A stretch of 10,230 nt of DNA, from contig JAUWHN010000047.1 of assembly GCA_030605865.1 (NCBI GenBank), positions 1-10,230 of the forward strand, read 5' to 3'. A model generated the notes under the pieces. That model was not told the origin of the DNA, did no database searches, and saw only the letters and a program-made list of their open reading frames with translations. Positions 1 through 6,632 of this stretch are shown here, piece by piece. Source of the stretch: Candidatus Portnoyibacteriota bacterium. Lineage in GTDB: Bacteria; Patescibacteriota; Minisyncoccia; RBG-13-40-8-A; JAUWHN01. Within the stretch, counting starts at the first letter, position 1; each line of letters opens with the position of its first letter. The position numbers and the translations under genes are program-made.

Positions 1-429
1 ATTTTGGTTTTATTAGCTTGGAGTGTTTTCTTACAGGTCCGGCTGGAAAAAACCCGAAAACGGATTAAGATATTCTTTGAAGGAAGAAAAACCAAAGACT
101 TAGAAGAGGTGATTGCCGAACAATTAAAAAGAACGAAGAAAGCAGAAAGCGATATCGAAAAACTTTTTAAGTGGAATGAAGATTTGCAGAAGATTGCTGA
201 TATAAGCATTCAGAAAGTTGGAGTGATTCGGTTTAATCCCTTTAAAGATACTGGCGGAGACCAGAGCTTTGCCATTGCCTTACTTGACAAAGAGAATAGT
301 GGTTTGGTAATCTCAAGTCTCTACAGCCGAGAAGGAACAAGAGTTTATACTAAACCCGTTGAAAAAGGAGAGTCGAGTTATCATTTATCAGAAGAAGAAA
401 AACAAGCAATTCAAAAAGCAATTTCATGA
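1..429 (+). CDS. DUF4446 family membrane protein, 5'-truncated by window edge
   Basis: The reading frame is open from base 1 (Ile-Leu-Val-Leu-Leu...), so the gene almost certainly starts upstream. The TTG at 4 is not a convincing start. The visible part opens with the end of a hydrophobic segment (LVLLAWSVFLQ), consistent with an N-terminal membrane anchor. A charged, coiled-coil-like stretch follows (EEVIAEQLKRTKKAESDIEKL). The C-terminal domain is conserved: KVGVIRFNPFKDTGGDQSFA, then SSLYSREGTRVYTKPV and a terminal LSEEEKQAI. That motif series is the DUF4446 signature as I know it; the family has no established biochemical function. Anchor plus coiled coil suggests a membrane-tethered cytoplasmic protein. 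Its TGA stop lies inside the ATGA that also starts infB, so the two are probably cotranscribed and translationally coupled. Family assignment is confident; function is unknown. Confidence 0.85.
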   Translation: MLVLLAWSVFLQVRLEKTRKRIKIFFEGRKTKDLEEVIAEQLKRTKKAESDIEKLFKWNEDLQKIADISIQKVGVIRFNPFKDTGGDQSFAIALLDKENSGLVISSLYSREGTRVYTKPVEKGESSYHLSEEEKQAIQKAIS

Positions 430-1988
430 TTACTAAGAAAAAAACTGAAAATTTGGAAGCGCGGCCACCCATAGTGGTCGTTTTAGGACATGTTGACCAT
501 GGAAAGACCACTTTGCTTACGGCGATTAAAGACTTTGGGATTTTAGAAAAGGAATCAGGAGGAATAACCCAGCATATCGGTGCTTATCAAATTGAACATT
601 CTGGGGAGAAAATTACTTTTATTGACACACCCGGTCACGAGGCCTTTTCCCAGATGCGTTCGCGAGGCGCCAAAGTAGCTGATGTTGCTGTTTTGGTAGT
701 AGCAGCCGAAGAAGGAATTAAACCTCAAACCAAAGAAGTTATTTCCCATATTAAAGAATTCAAAATTCCAGTGGTGGTGGCGATAAATAAAATAGATAAA
801 CCTACAGCTAATCCAGAAAAAGTAATTGGCGAACTTGCTAAAGAGAAAATTGTTGTTGAGTCTCAAGGAGGAAAAGTTCCTTCAATAAATATTTCAGCTA
901 AAACCAATCAAGGCATTGATGAGCTTTTAGAAATACTGCTTTTAGTTGCTGAACTTGAAGAATTAAAGGCCAACCCCAAAAAACCGGCTTCAGGGGTAAT
1001 AATTGAATCGTATTTGGATTCTCAACGGGGCCCCACAGCAACTTTACTTGTCCGCGAAGGAACCTTGAAAAAGGGTGATATTGTTGTCTGTGGCGACTCT
1101 TATGGCAGAGTAAGAATTTTGGAGGACTTTCAAAGAAATTCTATCAAAGAGGCACTGCCCTCTGCTCCAGCCGTGGTAATAGGACTTAATCAGGTGCCGA
1201 CTGTAGGGGAAAGATTTAGCGTTGAGGAATCAGAGGAAGAAGCAAGAAAGAAAGCAAAAGAATATGGAAACAAAAAAACAAAAAAACGTGAAGACACAAA
1301 AGACACAGAGGAGAGAAAAGACGCAGAAGAAAGCCCGCCCGCTTCGACTCAGCGAGGCGAGCCAAAAGCCGAAACAAAAACACTCAACATTATTTTAAAA
1401 GCTGATGTTAAGGGATCTTTAGAAGCTATTGAAGGAACCCTTGGAAACATAGAGCAAGAAGAAGTTAGTATTAATATCCTAAAAAGCGAAGTTGGTAATA
1501 TTTCTGAATCTGACATTAAATTAGCTTATTCTACGAATTCAACTATAATCGGTTTTCGAATAAAAACATCTGTTTTCATTTCTAATCTCGCCCAGAGACA
1601 GAGAGTAAGGATAAAGACTTTTGAAGTAATCTATGAATTGGTTGAAGAAGTTAAAAAAGGTCTGTCGAAACTTCTTGAGCCGGAAATAGTTAGAGAAGAA
1701 TTAGGAAAATTAAAAGTCATTACAATCTTTAGAAAAGAAAAATCACGAATGATTGTTGGGGGAAAGGTGACTTCGGGGAAAGCAGTGAATAAGGTCCGGG
1801 TTGATATCGTCCGTGACAAAGAAAAGATTGCTAGTGGCCGGATAACCCAACTTCAGCATAATAAAAAAGATGTTCCTGAAGTTGAAAAGGGCAAAGAAGC
1901 CGGGATTTTATTTGAGGGCGAACCGATTATTGAAGAGGGCGACATCCTTGAGATCTATCGAGAAGAAAAGAAAAAAAGAGAATTATGA
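426..1988 (+). CDS. infB: Translation initiation factor IF-2, short form
   Basis: GTPase that delivers initiator fMet-tRNA to the 30S subunit and promotes subunit joining. All G motifs are present: G1 GHVDHGKT (residues 21-28), G2 GGITQHIG (45-52), G3 DTPGH (67-71), G4 NKID (121-124) and G5 SAK (157-159). Domain II follows (about 187-265), then a charged linker (about 276-318), domain III starting near LNIILKADVKGSLEAI (about 320), and the C-terminal fMet-tRNA-binding domain (about 425-515, with GxxVTSGKA and GRITQLQ-like elements). At 520 residues it lacks the long N-terminal region of E. coli IF-2 and enters the G domain almost at once, like mitochondrial IF-2. The start at 426 is supported by the ATGA overlap with DUF4446 and by RPPIVVVLGHVDHGK lying at the usual distance before G1. 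There is no Shine-Dalgarno sequence. The linker has unusual GC-rich, repeat-like DNA (see the separate entry). Overlaps recO by 4 bases. Confidence 0.97.
   Translation: MITKKKTENLEARPPIVVVLGHVDHGKTTLLTAIKDFGILEKESGGITQHIGAYQIEHSGEKITFIDTPGHEAFSQMRSRGAKVADVAVLVVAAEEGIKPQTKEVISHIKEFKIPVVVAINKIDKPTANPEKVIGELAKEKIVVESQGGKVPSINISAKTNQGIDELLEILLLVAELEELKANPKKPASGVIIESYLDSQRGPTATLLVREGTLKKGDIVVCGDSYGRVRILEDFQRNSIKEALPSAPAVVIGLNQVPTVGERFSVEESEEEARKKAKEYGNKKTKKREDTKDTEERKDAEESPPASTQRGEPKAETKTLNIILKADVKGSLEAIEGTLGNIEQEEVSINILKSEVGNISESDIKLAYSTNSTIIGFRIKTSVFISNLAQRQRVRIKTFEVIYELVEEVKKGLSKLLEPEIVREELGKLKVITIFRKEKSRMIVGGKVTSGKAVNKVRVDIVRDKEKIASGRITQLQHNKKDVPEVEKGKEAGILFEGEPIIEEGDILEIYREEKKKREL
1286..1363 (+). 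repeat. Repeat-like, hairpin-forming segment in the IF-2 linker
   Basis: This stretch encodes linker residues about 288-313 and differs in composition from the rest of infB. It has two parts. The first (about 1286-1330) is a run of near-repeated GAAGACACA / AGACACAGAG / AAGACGCAGAAG units. From memory this resembles a dispersed non-coding repeat seen in many environmental bacterial genomes; I could not check it. The second (1333-1363) is GC-rich. It can fold with GCTTCG (1341-1346) pairing with CGAGGC (1353-1358, one G-U pair) around a 6-base loop, extended by 1340-1359 and, past one mismatch, two further pairs. The codons CCG, CCC, TCG, CGA and GGC are unlike the AT-rich neighbours. Two A7 runs (1272-1278, 1280-1286) immediately precede it. 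Repeat status is inference, because only one copy is visible. Confidence 0.4.
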
Positions 1989-2446
1989 TTAAAACCGAGG
2001 CAATTATTTTGAAGTCAGCTGATCTGGGGGAAACAGATCGGCTTTTAACTATTTATAGTAAAGAATTCGGTAAAATTCAGGTGGCAGCTCGGGGAACCAA
2101 AAAATTAGAGAGTAAGTTGAGATACCACCTTGAACCCTTTAGTTATAGTCATTTGATTTTAGTTGAAGGGAAGAATTTTAGAATTGTTAAAGATGCTGTT
2201 TTGATAAATCAGTTTTTATCAATGCGAAAAGATTTAGGAAAGACGAAGATTGCTTATAAAATTGTGAATTTAGTTGACGAATTGATTGTTGGCGAAGAAA
2301 AAGATGAGGAGATTTGGAATTTGCTTTCAAGGACCCTTAAAGAATTAAATGTGGGAGATGTGATAGTAAAGAAATTTCAAGATAATTTGCTTAGATTGCT
2401 CGGCTATGACCCGAAACATATAAAAGATTTGAGAGAAATATATTAA
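1985..2446 (+). CDS. recO: DNA repair protein RecO, short form
   Basis: RecO binds DNA and, with RecF/RecR, helps RecA load onto SSB-coated single strands in recombinational repair. The N-terminus is a clear RecO OB-fold: TEAIILKSADLGETDRLLTIYSKEFGKIQVAARGTKK, then a YHLEPFSYSHLIL segment and a helical region. The protein ends after LLRLLGYDPK at 153 residues, whereas typical RecO proteins are roughly 230-260. The distal helical part and the zinc-finger cysteines common in the family are missing. No remnant of the missing part is visible: only 19 AT-rich bases separate the TAA stop from the next gene, so a recent frameshift is unlikely. The start is fixed by the ATGA overlap with infB; AAAGAGAATT upstream is at best a weak ribosome binding site. 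Its last codons carry the -35 element of the next gene's putative promoter. Confidence 0.85.
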   Translation: MIKTEAIILKSADLGETDRLLTIYSKEFGKIQVAARGTKKLESKLRYHLEPFSYSHLILVEGKNFRIVKDAVLINQFLSMRKDLGKTKIAYKIVNLVDELIVGEEKDEEIWNLLSRTLKELNVGDVIVKKFQDNLLRLLGYDPKHIKDLREIY

Positions 2447-2465
2447 ATTATGATATAATACTAAT
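2429..2465 (+). promoter_or_regulatory. Extended -10 promoter for a leaderless mRNA
   Basis: TATAAT at 2454-2459 is a perfect -10 hexamer. It is preceded by TG at 2451-2452 (TGA-TATAAT), which makes a perfect extended -10. TTGAGA at 2429-2434 matches the -35 consensus at 5 of 6 positions with a 19-base spacer, long but tolerable with an extended -10. Only six bases (2460-2465) lie between the hexamer and the ATG at 2466, so transcription starting about 7 bases after the -10 would begin at or next to the ATG. There is no room for a Shine-Dalgarno sequence. The elements are seen directly; start site and activity are inferred. Confidence 0.6.
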
Positions 2466-4349
2466 ATGGATAACAACCAACAAGATTTTGCCCTCAAAAA
2501 AGTAATAAGCGAAGAGCCAACTGATCTTGGTTCGGCAAAAAAACCTAAAAAACCAGCCCGGGGCTGGTCGGCCTCAGGCAGAAGATTTAGATTCAGGATA
2601 AAATATCTGGGGATAGGATTGGCAATAATTGTTATTATTGTTTTAATTTTCGTGGCAGCCAATCTTATTAAAGGCTGGCTTTCTGTTTCTTTTTCTAAAG
2701 ACAAAGTTGGTTTGGAAATAACTGCTCCTGGAGAAATATCTTCGGGAGAAGAAATAGAGTTTTCAGTATTTTATCAAAATGATAATCAGCTGACCCTGGA
2801 AGATGCTAAACTTGTTATAGACTACCCCCAAGACGCTTATTCCTTAGAAGGTAACGAGCTAACCCAAGAAACTCTTGAACTAAATAGCATTTTGCCAAAA
2901 ACAAAAGGAGTTAAAAACTTCAAAATAAGATTAGCTGGTGAAAAAGGAAATGTCAGAACTTTGGCAATTAAACTAAATTATCAACCGGAAAATACAAGTT
3001 CTCGTTTTGAAAACTTTACTTCTTTTAAAATGAATATCACTGCTGCTTTAGTCGGCATTTACTTAGCTGCTCCTCAGAAGGCTATAAGCGGAGAAGAAAT
3101 TTCTTATAACTTAGACTACATAAATAACTCTGACCAAGATTTTTCTGATTTAAAAATAGAGCTAGATTATCCTTTGGGTTTCACCTTCAAAACAGCCGAT
3201 CCCGAGCCAACAGAAGAAAATAACATTTGGCAGCTTGAGCAACTAAAACAAGACGAACGAGGGACTATTAGAATTTCCGGGATTTTAGAAGGAACTGAAG
3301 AAGAAAATAAAACCCTAAAAGCCTCGATCAGCAAAGCCGAAAATGACAGGTTTTTAAAATACAGCCAAACCAGTTCAATCACTCAAATTGCTTCCTCTCC
3401 TTTGCTAATTTCTTTATTTCTTAATAAGAAAGAGCAGGAAGAAGGTTCGCCAGCTGGCGAAAGTATAAGTTCCGGAGAAAAATTAAATTATAAAATTGAA
3501 TTTAAAAATAACGCTGACGTAGCCTTAAGTCAGCTGTCTTTAAAAGCTTATTTTCAAGGTGAGATGCTTGACTTTAAAACTTTAAAGTTGAAAGAAAGAG
3601 GATTTTTTGATAGTTTGAATAATGTTATTATTTGGGGTGCGGCCGGGATTAATTCTTTAGCCCTTCTGCCTCCTGGACAATCAGGAGAGGTGGGATTTTC
3701 TTTGTCCCTTAAAAAAGATTTTTCAATAGAAAATTTTGATGATAAAAATTTTCAAATTTCTGTCCGAGTCGAAATAGAAACCTTTAATGTTCCTCCTCAA
3801 TTTAATTTAGAAAAGTTAAAAATAGAGAAAATTTTGAGCTCAAAAATTAACACCCATGTCGTTTTACAGGCAAAAGGATATTACAATGAGACAAGCTCAA
3901 GCATTAAAAATTCTGGCCCAATTCCGCCAAAAGCCAATCAAACTACCACCTATACCATTCACTGGCAAATCACCAATGCTTCTAATGACTTAAAGGATAT
4001 TGAAGTAACAGCGGTCTTACCCGTGGGGATCGAGTGGCAGGATGCTTATATAATCCCCGAAAACACTGAATTAGAATATAATGGAAGAACCAAAGAAATG
4101 GTTTGGAAAATTGACAAGCTCCCAGCAGCTACTGGGTTTCTAATACCTGTCTATGAAGCAGTGTTTCAAATAGCCATTACCCCCTCTATTACCCAGGTTG
4201 GAACAACGCCTGTTTTAAGCGATGAGTCCAGCCTAAAAGGAACAGATGTATTTACCAAAGAGATGCTGGAATCTTTTAGCTCGGCTATCCCTGCCTATTT
4301 ACCCGATGATCTAACAGTAGACAAAAGAGACGGAATGGTAGTAGAGTAA
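2466..4349 (+). CDS. Membrane-anchored surface protein with DUF11-like repeats
   Basis: The 627-residue protein has a basic cytoplasmic N-terminus (residues 1-46, with KKPKKPARGW and RRFRFRIK). One strongly hydrophobic segment follows (about 47-68, LGIGLAIIVIIVLIFVAANL), then an extracytoplasmic region; basic residues before the segment predict N-in/C-out. That region repeats a pattern: SGE-x-I-x-Y/F ... Y-x-N-x-S/D ... LxDxxLxxDYP. It is seen from about 83 (SGEEIEFSVFYQND), 200 (SGEEISYNLDYINNS), 331 (SGEKLNYKIEFKNN) and 486 (TTYTIHWQITNASNDLKDIEV). This matches DUF11/CARDB-like immunoglobulin-type beta domains, common in surface proteins. The tail (AYLPDDLTVDKRDGMVVE) has no sorting motif. 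I recognise the architecture but not a named gene; adhesion or an envelope scaffold is inference. It sits between recO and glyQS and appears to have its own promoter. Confidence 0.7.
   Translation: MDNNQQDFALKKVISEEPTDLGSAKKPKKPARGWSASGRRFRFRIKYLGIGLAIIVIIVLIFVAANLIKGWLSVSFSKDKVGLEITAPGEISSGEEIEFSVFYQNDNQLTLEDAKLVIDYPQDAYSLEGNELTQETLELNSILPKTKGVKNFKIRLAGEKGNVRTLAIKLNYQPENTSSRFENFTSFKMNITAALVGIYLAAPQKAISGEEISYNLDYINNSDQDFSDLKIELDYPLGFTFKTADPEPTEENNIWQLEQLKQDERGTIRISGILEGTEEENKTLKASISKAENDRFLKYSQTSSITQIASSPLLISLFLNKKEQEEGSPAGESISSGEKLNYKIEFKNNADVALSQLSLKAYFQGEMLDFKTLKLKERGFFDSLNNVIIWGAAGINSLALLPPGQSGEVGFSLSLKKDFSIENFDDKNFQISVRVEIETFNVPPQFNLEKLKIEKILSSKINTHVVLQAKGYYNETSSSIKNSGPIPPKANQTTTYTIHWQITNASNDLKDIEVTAVLPVGIEWQDAYIIPENTELEYNGRTKEMVWKIDKLPAATGFLIPVYEAVFQIAITPSITQVGTTPVLSDESSLKGTDVFTKEMLESFSSAIPAYLPDDLTVDKRDGMVVE
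2547..2568 (-). terminator. Possible antisense intrinsic terminator inside the surface-protein gene
   Basis: ACCAGCCC (2552-2559) and GGGCTGGT (2561-2568) form a perfect inverted repeat around G2560. As RNA it would pair about 7 bases with a 3-base loop. On the minus strand this GC-rich hairpin is followed directly by six T (complement of A2547-2552), the layout of a Rho-independent terminator. On the plus strand no T run follows, so sense transcripts should pass. The palindrome encodes residues about 29-35 (K-P-A-R-G-W region), so it could be accidental. Function is inference. Confidence 0.3.
3446..3461. repeat. Perfect 16-base palindrome in the coding sequence
   Basis: TTCGCCAGCTGGCGAA is perfectly self-complementary with no spacer. 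It lies in the surface-protein gene where the protein reads EEGSPAGES, a flexible stretch just before the third repeat domain. It is more GC-rich than its surroundings. From memory, GCCAGCTGGC-cored palindromes occur as dispersed repeats in some Parcubacteria genomes; only one copy is visible here, so repeat status is inference. Confidence 0.45.
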
Positions 4350-4365
4350 TAATAAATAACAAATT

Positions 4366-5673
4366 ATGAGTGATAATTTAATGGAAAAAATTGTATCATT
4401 ATGTAAAAGACGAGGATTTGTATATCCTGGTTCTGAGATTTATGGTGGATTAGCGAGCACCTATGACTATGGCCCCTTAGGAACAGAGCTTAAAAATAAT
4501 ATCAGACAAGCCTGGTGGAAATATTTTGTCCAAGATAGACAGGATATGGTCGGTTTGGATGGCGGGATAATTTTAAGCCCCAAAGTTTGGGAGGCAAGTG
4601 GACACGTGAAAGAATTTAAAGATTCATTAGTCGAATGCAAAAAATGCCACAAAAGATTTAGGCCCGATAAACTAGAAGGTTCTTCCAAATGCCCTGAATG
4701 CAATAGTTTGTTGACTAAGCCTAAGTTGTTTAGCGGTATGTTTAAAACCATTATTGGACCGGTGGAAAAAGAAGGGATAGTTACTTATCTAAGGCCGGAA
4801 ACAGCCCAAAATATCTTCATTAATTTCAAAAACGTTCTGGATTCAACAAACATCAAGATTCCTTTTGGCATTGGTCAAATGGGCAAGGCTTTTCGGAATG
4901 AAATCACCACTGGGAATTTCGTTTTTCGAACTATAGAGTTTGATATGATGGAAATAGAGTATTTTATTTCTCCCAATACTGATTGGAAAAAAGTTTTCAA
5001 CGACTGGCTTGAATATATTCATAAGTTTACTAAAATAATTGGTCTTGATAATAAAAAGCTGCACGATATTGAGATTCCCAAAGAAGATAGGGCGCATTAT
5101 TCTGAACGAACAGTTGATTTATATTATGAATTTCCTTTTGGTAAAGACGAGTTATGGGCAATAGCTTATCGGACTGATTATGATCTTACTCGACACCATA
5201 AAGCATCTGGCCAAAACCTGGAGTATTTTGACAGGGACGGAAATAAAAAATATATTCCTCATGTAATCGAGCCGACATTTGGCGTAGATAGAACAATATT
5301 AGCCGTCCTTTCAGATGCCTACCACGAAGAAAAAGTAAAAGGAGAAAAAAGGATAGTTTTGAAGCTAAAACCCAACATCGCCCCAATTAAAGTTGCTGTA
5401 TTTCCTCTTTTAGCAAACAAGCCGAAGCTTGTTAGAAAAGCAAAGGAGGTCTACAATATTGTAAAAAAGAATTTTCTTACTGCCTGGGATGACAGGGGAA
5501 ATATTGGGAAACGATATTATGCTCAAGACGAGGCAGGCACGCCCTATTGTTTAACCATTGATTTTGACACCCTAAAAGACGATACGGTAACAGTTCGAGA
5601 TCGTGATACAATGAAACAAGAGAGAATAAAAATCAAAGAACTAATAAATTATTTAAATAATAAATTAAAATAA
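4366..5673 (+). CDS. glyQS: Glycyl-tRNA synthetase, single-chain alpha2 type
   Basis: Class II synthetase that charges tRNA-Gly with glycine at ATP cost. The N-terminus LCKRRGFVYPGSEIYGGLASTYDYGPLG is typical of the alpha2 (eukaryote/Thermus-like) enzyme and unlike the GlyQ/GlyS two-subunit type. A four-cysteine zinc knuckle is visible (C91, C94, C109, C112). Then come LRPETAQ (142-148), motif 2 FRNEI (176-180, with catalytic R177) continuing into TTGNFVFRTIEFDMMEIEYF, and motif 3 GVDRTILAVL (306-315, with R309). The remainder is the anticodon-binding domain (KPNIAPIKVAVFPLL, then an RYYAQDEAGTPYCLTIDFD segment). At 435 residues it is about full length. The ATG at 4366 has no Shine-Dalgarno sequence, and only AT-rich sequence separates it from the preceding stop 16 bases upstream. 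The name glyS is also used for this type. Confidence 0.96.
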   Translation: MSDNLMEKIVSLCKRRGFVYPGSEIYGGLASTYDYGPLGTELKNNIRQAWWKYFVQDRQDMVGLDGGIILSPKVWEASGHVKEFKDSLVECKKCHKRFRPDKLEGSSKCPECNSLLTKPKLFSGMFKTIIGPVEKEGIVTYLRPETAQNIFINFKNVLDSTNIKIPFGIGQMGKAFRNEITTGNFVFRTIEFDMMEIEYFISPNTDWKKVFNDWLEYIHKFTKIIGLDNKKLHDIEIPKEDRAHYSERTVDLYYEFPFGKDELWAIAYRTDYDLTRHHKASGQNLEYFDRDGNKKYIPHVIEPTFGVDRTILAVLSDAYHEEKVKGEKRIVLKLKPNIAPIKVAVFPLLANKPKLVRKAKEVYNIVKKNFLTAWDDRGNIGKRYYAQDEAGTPYCLTIDFDTLKDDTVTVRDRDTMKQERIKIKELINYLNNKLK

Positions 5674-5681
5674 AAAAATAT

Positions 5682-6632
5682 ATGACTACACAACAAATTC
5701 ACAATTTAGCTATAACAATGGGCATTAAGGCTGATTTACGAGGAGAAAAAGTAGTGCTAAAAAATCTCCAAAGGACAAAAGAGAAATACAATAAATTAGA
5801 CAAGGAAGCCAAGGAAGAATTTGATAAAGAGAAGTTAATCAATCCCTATCCAGATACCCGGGTTCTATTTGATTCAAGAATAAAAAACATCAAAAAGATT
5901 TTAGTCGGTATTGACATTGGAACAGAAGAGCTTTTATTAGCTGAAAAATTAGGTAATATTGATTTGGTGATTTCTCATCATCCCCAAGGCATAGGATTGG
6001 CAAATTTAGAAAGTGTCATGGATTTACAAGTGGATATTTTAAGTGATTACGGGGTTCCTGTTCATATTGCTGAAAGTCTTATGCGAGAAAGAATCAGTGA
6101 AGTAAGCAGAAAGGTTTCAACAGTAAATCATAATAAAGTGGTTGATGCAGCTAAGCTTTTAAAGCTAGAATTTATGTGTGTCCATACAGCGGCTGATAAT
6201 CTAGTAGCTGATTTTGTTGATAAAAAAATTAAGAAAGACAAGCCGGAGCTGGTAAAAAATATCTTGAAATCTCTTAAGGAAATACCTGAATACAAAGAAG
6301 GAACTAAACTTAATGCTGGGCCTCGTGTTTTTGTTGGTTCAGAAGATAATCGAGCTGGTAAAATAGCTTTAACAGAGATAACCGGAGGAACAGAAGGGGC
6401 GCCGGATATTTACAAAGAACTTTCACAGAAAGGAGTGGGAACGGTTGTTGGTATGCATATTTCAGAAAAGCACCGCAAAAAAGCCCAAAAAGCCCATATC
6501 AATGTAGTAATTGCCGGCCACATGGCCTCCGATTCTTTGGGAATGAATTTATTCTTAGATGAATTAGAGAAAAAAGGAATTGAAATTATCCCTTGTTCAG
6601 GATTGATAAGAGTTAAGAGATTTCATGTATAA
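5682..6632 (+). CDS. NIF3-like (DUF34) dinuclear-metal protein
   Basis: NIF3/YbgI/YqfO proteins form a widespread family with a two-metal centre and no settled function. The core here begins near residue 70 with KKILVGIDIGTEELLLAEKLGNIDLVISHHP, the NIF3 pattern ending in a metal-binding His pair (H99, H100). HTAAD at 168-172 corresponds to the family HTnlD element, and GHMASDSLG near 279-287 to the C-terminal H-x3-E element. Probable metal ligands are H99, H100, D172, H280 and D284; D284 would replace the usual Glu (my alignment by eye). The first ~70 residues are a charged extension (LQRTKEKYNKLDKEAKEEFDKEK) absent from short NIF3 proteins. The ATG at 5682 follows the glyQS stop by 8 bases with no Shine-Dalgarno sequence; a TAAAAT at 5666-5671 is a weak -10 candidate. 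The 3' end overlaps the M16 gene by 8 bases, suggesting coupling. Confidence 0.75.
   Translation: MTTQQIHNLAITMGIKADLRGEKVVLKNLQRTKEKYNKLDKEAKEEFDKEKLINPYPDTRVLFDSRIKNIKKILVGIDIGTEELLLAEKLGNIDLVISHHPQGIGLANLESVMDLQVDILSDYGVPVHIAESLMRERISEVSRKVSTVNHNKVVDAAKLLKLEFMCVHTAADNLVADFVDKKIKKDKPELVKNILKSLKEIPEYKEGTKLNAGPRVFVGSEDNRAGKIALTEITGGTEGAPDIYKELSQKGVGTVVGMHISEKHRKKAQKAHINVVIAGHMASDSLGMNLFLDELEKKGIEIIPCSGLIRVKRFHV

Noticed and set aside
555..866. Minus-strand 103-residue open frame opposite infB
   Set aside because: It lies entirely antisense to the conserved IF-2 G domain; its Phe/Asn/Tyr-rich composition mirrors Lys/Ile/Glu-rich sense codons, and no family is recognisable.
1272..1286. A7-C-A7 tract in infB as a programmed frameshift or slippage site
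   Set aside because: The frame reads cleanly from domain II through the linker into domain III without any shift, and neither alternative frame offers a plausible product.
426..1988. UGA recoding (genetic code 25) as in Gracilibacteria or Absconditabacteria
   Set aside because: TGA is the stop of DUF4446, infB and rsmI at exact ATGA overlaps, and the conserved proteins are complete without any internal TGA.
2380..2470. Possible frameshift that truncated recO
   Set aside because: Only 19 AT-rich bases with a clear -10 element follow the stop, then another gene begins; no RecO-like C-terminal sequence was seen in other frames.
2345..2704. Minus-strand 119-residue open frame across the recO / surface-protein junction
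   Set aside because: It is a shadow of two supported genes and their promoter region. Its hydrophobicity comes from the reverse of Lys-rich and membrane-segment codons, and it has no recognisable start signal.
4467..5386. Three minus-strand open frames opposite glyQS
   Set aside because: The sense strand encodes well-conserved class II synthetase motifs throughout; the antisense frames are compositional shadows.
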